This document shows, one piece after another, positions 30,070-40,340 of a DNA stretch of 64,000 bases. The translations under genes were made by a program, and so were the position numbers. Below the pieces are notes generated by a model, which saw only the letters and a program-made list of their open reading frames with translations, had not been told where the DNA came from and searched no databases. Source of the stretch: Rhynchopus sp. YZ270_cl-10 (Eukaryota; Euglenozoa; Diplonemea; Diplonemida; Diplonemidae); the NCBI GenBank assembly GCA_964035575.1, contig OZ037918.1, forward strand, positions 558,001-622,000, read 5' to 3'. Position 1 is the stretch's first letter, and each line of letters begins with the position of its first letter.

Positions 30070-31147
30070 GTTAAATAAAGTATACGAAGGATTTGGCACT
30101 TTTAGCGTGATTCTTTTTAATGATAATTTCACGCCGTGTTTTTTTCGCAAATAAAAACCACGCTAATTGAACTTTATTTCACGCGTTTTCACTTTTTTTC
30201 ACTGCAATTCCTTCAGAGCGTGATTTTATTTTTGTTTTTTTCACGCTAAAACAGGGGTTTTTTTTGGCGATAACTTCACGCTAAATTTTGGCACATCCTG
30301 CACCACCACCCGCCTAAAAATTGAAAATTTCGAATTTTTTTTGCCCTTTTCCCATTTTTTTTTTGACACATGCAACATGCTGAAGGATGTAAGACGCAAA
30401 CGGTCCTCCGACAGGAGATGTACAAGCACCACAGTGGTTTTGCTGAAGGACTGGCATTGTCGACACCGTACGTCCGTGAATGGGACCGCTGTTTAAGGAA
30501 TTCATTGGCAAGCCTGACGGTATGCCCACGGAAGCCGACTTCGTTTCGTACATAGTGTATCTCCGTGACGATCTCACGTGCAAATTGTCGTCGTAATGGA
30601 CAGCGTTCAGTAAGCTGAACAGCATATTGGCGAGCAAGTATGGGGTGCAACCAGACCAGTTTCCGAGGCTCGTGTGTCTCTTGAAGCAACATCAGACGGC
30701 TACCGACACGACAGTCCAACGCACTCTGCACTCACGAAACAAGAAATCGACTCCTTCATTACCTATGAAGGCGAAGGACACACCACCCCCTTTACTTCAT
30801 TGTGAGGAAGGTGGTGGCTGGCATGATATTCTGTGGTGGGCGGGGATCTTCTGAATGTCTCGCTCTTGCACGACAGCCATTTCCCGACCTCCCGCTAGAA
30901 CCCGAGGTGTCGGGACACTGAGGGTGGCAAGAGGTCGGGATGTAGCTTTGTGTACCGTTGAGGCAGCTTTTCGAACCCGACCACACGCTACGCGCTATGC
31001 GTACACGCGGTGTAGGCTACGTACGATTCCCGGTAGCGTTGGCAGGAGGGTAATGAGGGCTACCCGGAGGGACACATACTCGTTAGTTATTGCACAATAA
31101 ATGAGTCACGCTAAAAGTGCCAAATCCTTTCGTATACTTTATTTAAC
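30070..31147 (+). mobile_element. Degenerate tyrosine-recombinase element with inverted ends (Crypton- or DIRS-like fossil)
   Basis: The ends match in inverted orientation over about 42 bp (ATAAAGTATACGAA.., then GATTTGGCACTTTTAGCGTG), each bordered by TTAA on the outside. Inside, short segments resemble the N-terminal helical and early catalytic region of eukaryotic tyrosine recombinases (for example WTAFSKLNSILASKYG). The coding region is broken by several changes and its C-terminal catalytic half is not seen. The left subterminal part carries many CACGC/GCGTG repeats. It is old and inactive as it stands. Inverted ends are unusual for Cryptons, so the exact family is unsettled. Confidence 0.55.
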
Positions 31148-31161
31148 GTGAAATAAAATTA

Positions 31162-31331
31162 CGTATTCACCTCCTTTTAGCGGATTATTTTGCGATACTT
31201 CACTTATTTTTTTCCCAGGCTCGTGCACTCAATTTGCCTCGCTTCGCTCGGCAAATTAAGTAGCCCTCGCCTGGGAAAAAAATGCGTGAAGTTATCGCAA
31301 AATAAAACCCCGCTAAAAGGAGGTGAATAAA
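31162..31331. mobile_element. Foldback MITE with possible TA target duplication
   Basis: The arms TTCACCTCCTTTTAGCGG.. and ..CCGCTAAAAGGAGGTGAA run for about 55 bp and share GCGATA..TTCAC with the left part of the neighbouring element. The tip holds CTCGCTTCGCTCGG. A TA lies at both borders. Confidence 0.75.
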
Positions 31332-31584
31332 TAGTTATGAATTGAAAAAATCACACGAATCTAAGTTTTTTTTTTTTCTCTCCTTTTTTTTTCTTCGTCT
31401 CTCTAGAATGCAAACAACTGTATACCCCCTCCCTCAACACCTTTCCACTTAAAACCCTTCCTCTTTGGGTAAACTTTCCCCCCACCCCCCACCCCTCTAC
31501 CCCCCCACCTCTCAGCGGGGGTACATTTTTCTTTTCTTTTCTTTTCTTTTTCGATTTTTCTTTTTTTTTGAATTTTTCAAAAAA

Positions 31585-32295
31585 ATGGCCTTCGACGGTC
31601 TCTCCCGACGTGGTGTAGTGTTCCCTTCTCATTTTTATGAGAACAACCCCCGCTCCCCTACCTCCCCCACCACCCCCTCATCCCCCTCCACCCCCACCCC
31701 CACCCCCTTGCAAACGCTACTGTCCCGCGAACGACATTGTCGAAAGGGTATTGTTTTGCAGGCAGAAGCTGCATTTCGTGCGGTAATGCAAGGGGCGGGG
31801 TTGCTGAGACTCGAGAGGAGGGTGGTGAGGGTTCAGGACCGCGAAGAGAAGAAACGGGAGTGGTTGGAGATGACTGAGGGGGTTGGGTGGGCGGAGATTT
31901 TACAGTGTGCGGAGGTGCAGGGGACGGAGGTGGTGGCGGCGGATGCTATAAGAGAGATTGCGTTGCATCGCAACACCCAATACGCGGAAGAGAATGCCCA
32001 CCGCTCCGCCCGCTCCGCACGAAGAAACAAAAAGCTAGCCCACCTTAAGCTTCTACACTACCGAGAACAGCTCCGCCTCGGCACCCACCTCCCCACAAAT
32101 CAATGCGAAGCGCAAGCCCTCCGCACCATCTGGGAGGAAGAGCTCGAAGGGGAGGCCCTCCGCAAGGCCTGCACAGAGGAGCTCCTTCGCATGCCATATG
32201 GGGAAGACTCTCCAAGGGTGTCTTCTGTGTCCCCAAAATGGAGGAATGAGAGTTTGTCTCCGAAGATGGTTTCACCCCCGCATTTATCCTGGTAA
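31585..32295 (+). CDS. Unrecognised 236-aa helical protein
   Basis: The start is the first ATG after a T-run and short A-run. The N-terminus has a Pro/Ser/Thr-rich linker (residues about 20-42). The remainder is charged and helical (LLRLERRVVRVQDREEKKRE, ARRNKKLAHLKLLHYREQLR), consistent with a coiled-coil or RNA-binding helical protein, but no family is recognised. Base composition and the long open frame support coding. The C-terminus SPKWRNESLSPKMVSP is Ser-Pro rich and could be phosphorylated. It stands alone between two gene-free spacers. Confidence 0.7.
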   Translation: MAFDGLSRRGVVFPSHFYENNPRSPTSPTTPSSPSTPTPTPLQTLLSRERHCRKGIVLQAEAAFRAVMQGAGLLRLERRVVRVQDREEKKREWLEMTEGVGWAEILQCAEVQGTEVVAADAIREIALHRNTQYAEENAHRSARSARRNKKLAHLKLLHYREQLRLGTHLPTNQCEAQALRTIWEEELEGEALRKACTEELLRMPYGEDSPRVSSVSPKWRNESLSPKMVSPPHLSW

Positions 32296-33213
32296 GGGGG
32301 GTTGGATGAGCAAACTGTTTCCAGTATTCTTCTTAAGTTTGACGAAGCACAAGAGAGGCTTAGGGTCATCCTATAAACCGTTCCTTCTTGTGTTCTTTTG
32401 CTGAATCGTGGCTGTCAACATTGTCATGCTTTTCAGCCAAGTAATAAGAAACGCGGGCTATATAAGGGTTATCCCATTGGTACCAAATTAGAAGGGGAGA
32501 GAGATGGGGAAAAGCCACAAATTGGGTGTGGGCGGAAAAGTAGTGGGGGGGAGATTTGGGTTCCACAAATAGTACCCTTTTTTGGTGGGGTTGAAACCCC
32601 TTCAAAAGGGGAAAGTCTGTGATGTAGATTGTATTTTGTACCATTGTTCTTTGAAACAGAAGATTTTGGGGGGGATTTTTGTTTTATATTTTTTGGATCT
32701 TCGTCTTTTTTTTCCCCTCCCCAATATAAAATCACCAAAAAACAGATACATACACATTTCATTTTTCTGAGGTACACTATTTGTGTGTTTTTTGACCCTC
32801 AACCTTTGCCGTTTTTTTCTTCTTCTTTCTTTTCCTCAACGTTTCTTTCCTTTGCGTTCATCAATCTATTGTTGAACACTTCATCTTCTTCTTGCACCTC
32901 GCGGGACATTCCTTCTTCTCTATTTGAATAGAAAAAAGGTTACCTTTTTTTTTTCTGCTTTTTTTTTTTTTTTTTTCTTTCCGGTCTTTCCTGCAAATAC
33001 ACACCGACAAAGCTCTTTTTTTTACCTCTCTTTGTTTGACAACTTTTCGCCTCGCCTTCACTTGAACTTTTTCCTTCCCTATTTTTTTCTCTGCGAAAAG
33101 TAGTTTTCCGTTTTTTTAGTTAGTCAGAGCGAGAGAGAGAGAGAGTAGAGAAGAGACTTTCTGTCCGTGTTTTTAAAAGACTCACAACGACGTCCGTTAT
33201 CGTTCCCTGCGTG
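32296..33213. other. Gene-free spacer
   Basis: A CTAAGC-type class II hairpin remnant with GAGAGGCTTAGGGTCATC lies near 32350. The rest is AT-rich with long T-runs. A GAGA run (33128-33146) lies just upstream of the next gene. Confidence 0.45.
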
Positions 33214-34540
33214 ATGGAGCCGGAGCAGCAGAACATGGGACGCATGGCTAGCCCCCAGGTTTGTTTTATAATTTTATTTTGTGAAGAAATTGTTTCATTT
33301 TTTTGTGGGTCGCCGGAACACTGGATTTATCCAGTGTTCCGGCAACCTGGGGGGCTCGCACACTGGGTTCGCTCATTTGATGGTGTAAAACAATAAGTTT
33401 GCGTTTCTTTTATACCCTAGTTTCGAGTGTGTAATGTTATTGTATTGTGAGACTGATGGGTTCTTTTATTCTCTTTTGACACCCTTTTCATAACTCTCTT
33501 CAGGAACAAGCAATGCAGGTGTTGAATTCGCAGCCTCAGATGCAGAACCTGGTCGCGATGCAGATGTTCCTCAACCAGCAGGCTGCTGCTGCGCAGGCAC
33601 AGCCGCAGATGATGCCTGTTCAGCTTCAGCCGCCGTCCCCTCAGACACCTAGCTTCGTTGCACCGCAACAGCTCCCGCAGCAGACAGCCCTGTTTGCACA
33701 GCAGCAGCAGATGCAGGCCTTGGCGTTGCAGCTGCAGCAGCTGCAGATGCTTCAGCAGCAGCAACAGATTCAGCAGGGCCTGCAGCAGCAGCAGCAGATG
33801 GCGCAGGCCAAGCCAGAGGACAGCCCACAGTCGCCCGCTACCCAGCAGGCACAGATGCTTCCCTTCTTCCCTCTCACGCAGAGCCCAGGCTCCTCTGCCA
33901 TGCCCGCTCCCAACGCTGCCACAGACAAGCCTGCCAGAAAGGAGACCACACGCCCCAACAGAAAGGGCGATCTCTGGGAATGCGCCTTCTGTGGCGAGTA
34001 CAACAGCGGCGCCCCGGTGAAGTGCGCAAGCTGCAGGTCCGCTGGGCTTGCCAGGTATGTTTGAAGTGAAACCGAGGGGCGGCGTTTACAACTTTTGTGG
34101 TTGTGTATTTTTTAAAAATCAAAATAGAAAACACCAGATGATGTGGCTGAATGGGCAGAAAAAGTGCGAATCACCCCTTCAGCCACACCAACAGAGGTTT
34201 TATTCAAAAATGGATCGATAATTTGTTCACTGTATTTACCAAAAATCCTCCTCTTTTTCTCAGAACGTGGACCTCCCGTGCAGCGCACAACAAGAAGCAA
34301 CAGCAGCAGCAGCAGCAACAGCACACTACACCGAGCACTCCGTCCTCTGGTGGTGACATCCCGCTGGGACGCAACTCATCGACAGACATGAACAGCAACA
34401 GCACACCAATGTACTCGCCGGTGCCAATCCACCTCTCGCCTGTCACCCTCCCTCGCGTAACCGTCGGAACCGCTGAGCACCAGGCCGAACACCAAGCCGA
34501 GCACAGCGTACCCCCTCTCCTGGAGGACATGGAGGAGTAA
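33214..34540 (+). CDS. RanBP2-type zinc-finger protein with Gln-rich region
   Basis: The spliced CDS is join(33214..33258,33504..34054,34264..34540), 290 aa. After a 15-codon first exon comes a Gln-rich stretch (about 25-125, with runs of up to six Gln). A single RanBP2/NZF-type finger follows, with DLWECAFCGEYN and SGAPVKCASC, exactly W-x-C-x2-C-x3-N-x6-C-x2-C. The second intron falls right after the finger, and a second poly-Q run follows (HNKKQQQQQQQQH). The C-terminus is Pro/Ser/Thr-rich and ends in acidic EDMEE. RanBP2 fingers bind single-stranded RNA or ubiquitin, and together with poly-Q they suggest an RNA-binding regulator such as the kinetoplastid ZC/ZFP proteins. That role is inference. 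Confidence 0.87.
33259..33503 (+). other. Intron 1 of the zinc-finger gene, with a perfect palindrome
   Basis: Donor GTTTGT after CCCCAG and acceptor CTCTCTTCAG, phase 0. It contains GCCGGAACACTGGAT paired with ATCCAGTGTTCCGGC, 15-bp perfect arms around TT (33312-33343). Confidence 0.9.
34055..34263 (+). other. Intron 2 of the zinc-finger gene, with a mini-foldback
   Basis: Donor GTATGTTTG and acceptor TTTTTCTCAG, phase 2, joining Arg to TWTSRAAHN. At 34142-34192 it holds ATGTGGCTGAA.. and ..TTCAGCCACACCA, the same ends as the 37835-38863 element. Confidence 0.88.
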
Positions 34541-35015
34541 GGTGTTTAGAGAGAGAAAAAAAAAAAAAATTCACCAAAAAAAAAAAAAATGCAACGGAGA
34601 ATAATGGACTGAAAAAAAAACGTTGTTTTTTATGAAACACCGAATCTCTCAAAAGACTTTGAACTAACAATAATATCCCGAAACGAAGTTATAAAACACA
34701 ACCATTTTTTTTTTTTTTTTGAACCATTGGTTTTGTGATGTCACTGACCAATGTGGGTTTTTTTCCTTTTTATGCTGTGCACTCAAATGAAAAGAGTTTT
34801 CAGTTGTCCGTTTTATCCCCTCCCCTTTTCCCCTTCCAACCCTTCCCTCAGTGGCGATTCAAAAACCAAACCCAAACCACCTTTTTTATTCGAGTATGGT
34901 TTCGTCCAAGAACCCCCATTATTTCTTTCCCCATTATTCCTCCCCCTCAGAAACTGACCCCCTTGTTATTCTCTTTATTCAGGCTTGCTTTGAATAAACA
35001 TAAAAAAGCTAATGT

Positions 35016-35062
35016 AGTGGTGAGCTCATCCTCGGGTGTCTACACTTCAAGTTTTCAAAAAA
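35016..35062 (+). repeat. Family A tailed hairpin, copy 2
   Basis: AGTGGTGAGCTCATCCTCGG, GTGTCTACACTTCAAGTTTT and CAAAA, with a tail of about 20 A. Confidence 0.8.
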
Positions 35063-35081
35063 AAAAAAAAAAAAAAAACAC

Positions 35082-35154
35082 AGTGGGGATTGCACAAACT
35101 GTGGCAACACAACCGAGGCAACTACACTACTCCAATAATTTATCAAAAAAAAAA
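35082..35154 (+). repeat. Family B tailed repeat, copy 2
   Basis: AGTGGGGATTGCACAAACTG, TGGCAACACAACCGAGGCAA, CTACACTACTCCAATAATTT and ATCAAAA with a tail. It sits between two family A copies. Confidence 0.9.
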
Positions 35155-35158
35155 GGAT

Positions 35159-35212
35159 AGTGGAGCACACTCTAGGGTGGCTACACTAATACAACCAAGT
35201 TTTCAAAAAAAA
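35159..35212 (+). repeat. Family A tailed hairpin, copy 3
   Basis: AGTGGAGCACACTCTAGGGT, GGCTACACTAATACAACCAA and GTTTTCAAAA with a tail. Identical to the copies at 55021 and 61257. Confidence 0.92.
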
Positions 35213-35394
35213 GAAAAAAAAAGCATCAGACTACCTTTGGACCTCCTCCCCATTCCCAACAATCTCTTTTAAACCCCTCCTCTAAACTATTTCTTCTTCT
35301 TTTTTTGATAACTAAAACAGCGCTAAAAAAACTGCGCAATGTGAACAAAAAAAAACAATATGGACTACCCCTTTGAAGGTTCTTTTCATCCTAA

Positions 35395-35522
35395 AAGTTG
35401 CTCTTTAAGGGTTGAGGACGAGTCTATACCTTCCGTAGTACAAAGACTTCGGCCAACATTGAGTACAGACCCGAATTCTCCCACCTGGTGGGATTACTTG
35501 GCAATTGTCGACACAACAAATA
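35395..35522 (+). repeat. Family C structured repeat, copy 2
   Basis: GCTCTTTAAGGGTTGAGGAC, TCTATACCTTCCGTAGTAC, GACTTCGGCC, ACATTGAGTACAGACC, the hairpin TCCCACCTGGTGGGA, CAATTGTCGACACAAC and an A-tail. Confidence 0.88.
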
Positions 35523-35579
35523 TTTCCATCATGCATCCTTTCAAGAGATTATTCCTCAACGGATTTTAAACAAAAAACA

Positions 35580-35645
35580 ACCAACATTGAGTACAGACCC
35601 TAGGTTCCCCAAAGGGGTTCTTAGGCGATTGTCGACACTAAAAGG
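35580..35645 (+). repeat. Family C, 3' part only, copy 3
   Basis: CAACATTGAGTACAGACC, the double stem CCTAGG../CCCCAAAGGGG/..TTAGG, and GCGATTGTCGACAC with an A-rich end. Confidence 0.8.
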
Positions 35646-36065
35646 GGAAAAGAAAACATCCCTTACAGATATGTCTGTTATAGTAGAATATCCATTGTAT
35701 TTAACCCCATGTATTCGTCACGACTTACTCTTTCATCGCGGAGAGAGTACCTCAAAAGAGTTCTCATGACATTCATTGGGAAAATACAAAAAAAAAAAAA
35801 AAAAAAAAATAAAAATGCTGAAAGAAAGGATTTTTTCCTTTTTTTGTATGTTTGTGGCGTCTTTCTCCCTTTCTCCCCCCTACCCATCTTCCCTATTTCT
35901 TTTGCAATATTTTATTTTTTCTTTTTTTTTTTTGTTGCAAAGAGCCATAACGATCGCGAAGAAAAAAATTAATTAGCAGATGTTTGACCATATTTTTTCG
36001 TGGTACCTACCTACCTACCTATCGTACGGGGTTTATCACATTTTTTTCCCCCCCTAAATTTATTT

Positions 36066-36106
36066 GGTGCCTGCGTCTTGATGGATGGTGAGACGTTTTT
36101 GCACCT
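36066..36106 (+). repeat. Class II pyrimidine-tailed hairpin (GTGCCTGCGTC type)
   Basis: GGTGCCTGCGTCTTGATGG then GGTGAGACG and TTTTTGCACCTTTG. Related to 55290. Confidence 0.55.
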
Positions 36107-36118
36107 TTGTACAAAGAA

Positions 36119-36185
36119 AGATGGGAACACTTTTATTGATCCCCTCCTATGCTATCAATTTATTGATTGCATCTGTTGAAAAATA
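36119..36185 (+). repeat. Family J repeat, copy 1
   Basis: GATGGGAACACTTTTATTGA, TCCTATGCTATCAATTTATT, then GCATCTGTTGAAAAATA. Matches 51313-51378. Confidence 0.75.
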
Positions 36186-36940
36186 CCCTTTCAACTTCTC
36201 TTTTGTTTTTGTTTCTTTTGTTTTCTTTTTGGTTAATATTCTGTCGAAAAAAGGTTTTTTCGTTATATTCGTTACAACTTATATACCTCCCCCCAACACA
36301 TATTTATCTCCTTTCTCATGTACATCATATGAGTATGCCACTGTGAGGGTATATTCACCTTTCAACGTTTTCCTGCTTCTTCTCTCTCTTCTCTCTCTCA
36401 TCATTGTAAGACGCCTTCCCACCTTTCTGTTCTCCCTGCTCACTCTCACTCTCTCTCTCTCTCTCTCTCTCTATTTATTATTTATTTTTTTTTTGTAATT
36501 GGCCAAGAACAGCGAAAGGCTTCGAATCCTATTACAAATAGCTTTCCCCCCTTTCTTCATCAGATGCTATCCTAGAACTGCAAGTAAAGGACAGCATGGT
36601 TGTGGGGTCCACTACTCTAGTGTTCTGGGTCACACAAAACCAAAGATGAGAGGGTCTTTATTTTGTTTTTTTTTGTATTTCAAGTTTCATTATTTTACCA
36701 TTCTCTCCCTAAAGAATTTATGTTAATTTTTTTTTGTCACCCCTGTTAATTTGGGTGGGGGGGGGGTACTGTTTAAGTTTTAGTTTTTTTTTATATTCTT
36801 TTTCCTGCTTCAAAGAAAAATAATTTTTTTCTCTTTTTTAAAGAAATCTGTTCTAAACATGAAGCAGCCCCAATTGGAAGATATCAGAGGCAGAGCACAA
36901 TGCTGATGATCCCTCTTTTTGGGCCACTGTTTCAGTAGAA

Positions 36941-37000
36941 AGTGGAGCACACTATCACATTCTAGAGTGTCTACACTAATACAACCAAGTTTTTTAAAAA
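36941..37000 (+). repeat. Family A tailed hairpin, copy 4
   Basis: AGTGGAGCACACTATCACAT, TCTAGAGTGTCTACACTAAT and ACAACCAAGTTTTTT, then A-rich. Confidence 0.85.
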
Positions 37001-37119
37001 CGCAAAAAAATTTTTTAAAAATAAACGAGTTCACGCTGCTATCATTTCCCCCCCCCTTCTCTGAACAAACTAAAGAAAAATAAAAGAGAAAAAATAAAAA
37101 GAAAAAAAAAAAATAGTAG

Positions 37120-37150
37120 AGTGGAGCTCATCATCGGGTGTATACACTAA
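37120..37150 (+). repeat. Family A hairpin, untailed copy 5
   Basis: AGTGGAGCTCATCATCGGG then GTGTATACACTAAG. Only the hairpin is kept. Confidence 0.65.
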
Positions 37151-37317
37151 GATGAGGGGATGGGTACCTCACAAATAAAAAACACTTAGGTAAATCCACA
37201 GAGTCACAAATATTCAGGGTAACTTTTTTGTGATTTTGTTTTTTTTTTTTGCGACCCAGATTTCTTTCTTTTTTCTTTTTTTTTTTTCTGGTGAATGTTT
37301 GCGGTACTCCATCACGG

Positions 37318-37545
37318 ATGAAGTACATTGACTTGACTTGTGGTTTTACTTCGTGATTTTCACCGTTCGCTTACGACGATGAAATTACAAATTATAACCC
37401 ACTATCGTATTCGTACAGATTATCGACCGTACTAATGTTCGACCTTTTCAGGATTTTTCTGGAAATTCGACCCTTTTTACGGTTGATAATTTTGTACGAA
37501 TAGGGTAAAGTCATTTACTTGACCGTGGTGTGCCTCCTCCTTCAC
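37318..37545. mobile_element. MITE-like element related to 24211, copy 2
   Basis: Starts GATGAAGTACATTGACTTGA and TTGTGGTTTTAC, as in the 24211 copy, and ends TCATTTACTTGACCGTGGTG. Internal CGTACAAA/TTCGTAC segments are also inverted. Confidence 0.5.
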
Positions 37546-37983
37546 TGCTTCATCTTCAGTTTCAATTTTTTTATTTTGAAACATTTTCCCGGATAGAGAA
37601 TGCTAAGAGTTCTTCGCCCCCTTTCTGTCCGTTGCCTTTTTTCTTAAGGGGTCTGTGTGCATGTAATGGCTGAGATTTTGCCTCGGTAAACGTGCACACA
37701 ACAACAAACGTATTTTCCCTCTTTTTTCTTTCCTCCCACAACCCTATTCAACGGCTTTATCCTTATCAAAGAAATACATCAGGGAAAAAGGATATTTTGC
37801 TATAATAGGTTGGTGTTCGATTTTATGCAAAAAATGGTGTGGCTGAACCCAAAAAAAAGGGTATTATTTAGCAGTTTGTTAGCACTTTGTTAGCATGCAT
37901 TTTTGGGGGGGTGGTGTATAAAAAATTTTTTCCCCACGGGTGTTGGAAAAAAAAATTTTTTTTTTCCGTTGGTGAGGTTTTTA

Positions 37984-38070
37984 ACGCCGGCATTTGCATT
38001 TCCGGAATCCGTCCGGCCAGTGGTGGGGTCAATTCGCCGAAATGGACAAGTTCTCGTTTTTGGTCAATTT
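37984..38070 (+). repeat. Module K, copy next to the 9-bp array
   Basis: CGCCGGCATTTGCATTTCCG, GAATCCGTCCGGCCAGTGG and CGAAATGGACAAGTTCTCG. Other copies are at 48868, 49038 and 62033. Confidence 0.85.
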
Positions 38071-38074
38071 CCGC

Positions 38075-38580
38075 AGTATACACAGTATACACAGTATACA
38101 CAGTATACACAGTATACACAGTATACACAGTATACACAGTATACACAGTATACACAGTATACACAGTATACACAGTATACACAGTATACACAGTATACAC
38201 AGTATACACAGTATACACAGTATACACAGTATACACAGTATACACAGTATACACAGTATACACAGTATACACAGTATACACAGTATACACAGTATACACA
38301 GTATACACAGTATACACAGTATACACAGTATACACAGTATACACAGTATACACAGTATACACAGTATACACAGTATACACAGTATACACAGTATACACAG
38401 TATACACAGTATACACAGTATACACAGTATACACAGTATACACAGTATACACAGTATACACAGTATACACAGTATACACAGTATACACAGTATACACAGT
38501 ATACACAGTATACACAGTATACACAGTATACACAGTATACACAGTATACACAGTATACACAGTATACACAGTATACACAG
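38075..38580 (+). repeat. Minisatellite (AGTATACAC)n
   Basis: About 56 uninterrupted copies of a 9-bp unit. Being a multiple of three, it is open in most frames on both strands, but the repeat-only peptides are not genes. Confidence 0.98.
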
Positions 38581-38604
38581 CATACTCAGGGGGGAAACTC
38601 ACTT

Positions 38605-38720
38605 TGTGGGCGCCGCAGGCGCACGGTACGCGTTTTTCGTGATTTTTTCCAGCCCCGTTCTGTGCGTCTTTTGACTCAGCGAGTCGATTGCGTTCAACGG
38701 TGGGGTCACACATGAGTATG
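38605..38720 (+). repeat. Module L, copy 1
   Basis: GCGCCGCAGGCGCACGGTAC, then TTTTGACTC, CGATTGCGTTCAACGG and TGGGGTCACACATG. Repeated at 49186-49290 and inverted at 58835-58912. Confidence 0.75.
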
Positions 38721-39180
38721 CAAGAGTGGAGGCGCGCCAACAGGGGGAGTGGAAAAACCAAGGTAAAAAAATGTTTTTATACACCACCCCTAAAAAAAGG
38801 GTATTATTTAGCAGTTTGTTAACAGTTCTTTAGCAGTGAAATTTGCTGGTTTCAGCCACACCAAAAAAAGAATATTTTTTTCGTTTTTGAGTCGTTTCAA
38901 AAAAGGAAAATATATATTTTTTTTTGGGAGGAGAGGGAAAAATCAGGAAAGAAACCCAAAAAAAAAATACCGCCACTTTTTATTTTTTTTAAAAAAAAAA
39001 GATTGCCGAAGCCCCCCTGAGGGATTAGGATTATCTTATAAAAAAAAGCTCTCCCTTCGCTTTTCTGTTTAATGGCGTTTCTTTTATTATTATCTCTCTT
39101 TTTTCCTTCTTTCTTTTCTTGCAAATTTGGTTGCAAATACCAAAAACAGAAAGGTATGGATAGATGAGAAACAACTACGT

Positions 39181-39240
39181 AGTGAAGCTCATCCTCGGGT
39201 GTCTACACTAATACAGGTTTTTCTCAAATTTTCAACAAAA
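39181..39240 (+). repeat. Family A tailed hairpin, copy 6
   Basis: AGTGAAGCTCATCCTCGGGT, GTCTACACTAATACAGGTTT, then TTCAACAAAA and a tail. The hairpin CATC-CTCG-GGTG is intact. Confidence 0.85.
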
Positions 39241-39270
39241 AAAAAAAAATAAGAGAAGAAAAAATTGGAC

Positions 39271-39350
39271 AGTGTATATTGCACAAAACTGTGGCAACAC
39301 AACTAGAGGCAACTACACTACTCCAACAATTTATCAAACAAAAAACAAAA
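39271..39350 (+). repeat. Family B tailed repeat, copy 3
   Basis: AGTGTATATTGCACAAAACT, GTGGCAACACAACTAGAGG, CAACTACACTACTCCAACA and ATTTATCAAACA with a tail. Confidence 0.9.
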
Positions 39351-39365
39351 AAAAAAAAAAAAGCG

Positions 39366-39472
39366 ACTTTCTGGTTGAGGACGACCTCCGTCTATATCTT
39401 TTAAGTACAATAGCCTTCGGGCGACATTGATTACAGATTCTGCATTAGCAGGTGATTGTCGACAAAGCAAAA
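39366..39472 (+). repeat. Family C structured repeat, copy 4
   Basis: GACTTTCTGGTTGAGGACGA, TCTATATCTTTTAAGTAC, the hairpin GCCTTCGGGC (inverted pairing relative to GGCTTCGGCC), TTGATTACAGA, CTGCATTAGCAG and GATTGTCGACAAAGC. Confidence 0.88.
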
Positions 39473-39603
39473 TAAACTTTGTAGACAAAGCTTTGACCTC
39501 GGACAGGGTTAATGTAGATGCTACAAAAAAAAAACAATTCTTTAAGCGGAGTGTGTGTTGCACTGATTTTCAATCAAAAACGCGGGAATTAAAACAGTGC
39601 AAG

Positions 39604-40340
39604 CAGGGCGTTCGCCCCGGGGCGAAAAATATTTTTTTTCGTTAAAAAAAATTTTTCCTGAAAAAATGACATTTTATTTCGCCCCAGGGCTTCGCCCCAC
39701 CGGGGCGAAACCCTGTATAAATAAATAAATAAATAAAAAAAAAAAGGGGAGAAAAAAAAATAAAGAGAGAGAGATTTCTCCCCACCACCCTGTCGACCCC
39801 CCCGGAGGGGGGGTCGCAGAGGGGTGTCCACTGTTCCGCAAACCCGCCTGCCGTGAGAGGAAGTTTCCCCAGCACTCCCGCTCCTCAATCCTGCAGTCTG
39901 CTGAAGCCCCTGTTATAGAAGGTGTCACTACTCGTGTCAACTCTACCTTCAACGGCAGAGAGACGTTTTAGTTTATTGAAAATAATCAAAATAAGGATGA
40001 AGTCTCACATGACAGATGCCTCTCTCTTGTACATCTGTTTGATTAAACAACACAAAGAGACCCTCAGTGAGGGGGGATTGATGAAATTCTCCATCGTTTT
40101 GCTGGTTTTAGTATCAGGAAAGTGCAGCTGTAATAGCACTTGTGCTGGGGAAGGGATCACGCGCAAATCGCAAATTTTTTTTGACCACTCAGTACCAGGG
40201 ATTCACCCCCCACGAACTAGCTTCTCTCCGGCGGAAAATTTTTTTGACCTATTTTAAGCACTAGTAAAAAAGCAAAAATTTCGGGTTTTTTGGCATTTCG
40301 CCACGATCAGGAAAAAACGATGGCGATAGCGAACGCCCTG
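39604..40340. mobile_element. Non-autonomous hAT element 1
   Basis: Termini CAGGGCGTTCGC.. and ..GCGAACGCCCTG, flanked by the exact 8-bp duplication AGTGCAAG (39596-39603 and 40341-40348). 8-bp duplications and CAGGG ends are typical of hAT. There is no coding sequence. Near the left end is a GGGGCGAA/TTCGCCCC subterminal hairpin (39604-39715). Confidence 0.88.

Larger units (their letters stand above)
29744..31584. other. Spacer occupied by a recombinase-bearing element and a foldback
   Basis: Apart from the element at 30070-31147 and the foldback at 31162-31331 no gene is seen. The last 250 bp are rich in pyrimidines and lead to the next start codon. Confidence 0.5.
37835..38863. mobile_element. 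1.03-kb inverted-repeat element carrying a minisatellite
   Basis: Termini TGGTGTGGCTGAA.. and ..TTCAGCCACACCA. GGGTATTATTTAGCAGTTTG is directly repeated near both ends, and GGTGGTGTATAAAAA is inverted. The interior has module K (37984-38070), the 9-bp array, then module L (38605-38720). No superfamily is assigned, because flanking A-runs hide any target duplication. Confidence 0.7.

Noticed and set aside
37868-38761. Long open frames of repeated TVY, QYT, IHS or CIL on both strands
   Set aside because: They are products of the 9-bp minisatellite, whose unit is a multiple of three. They have no start context and no composition beyond the repeat.
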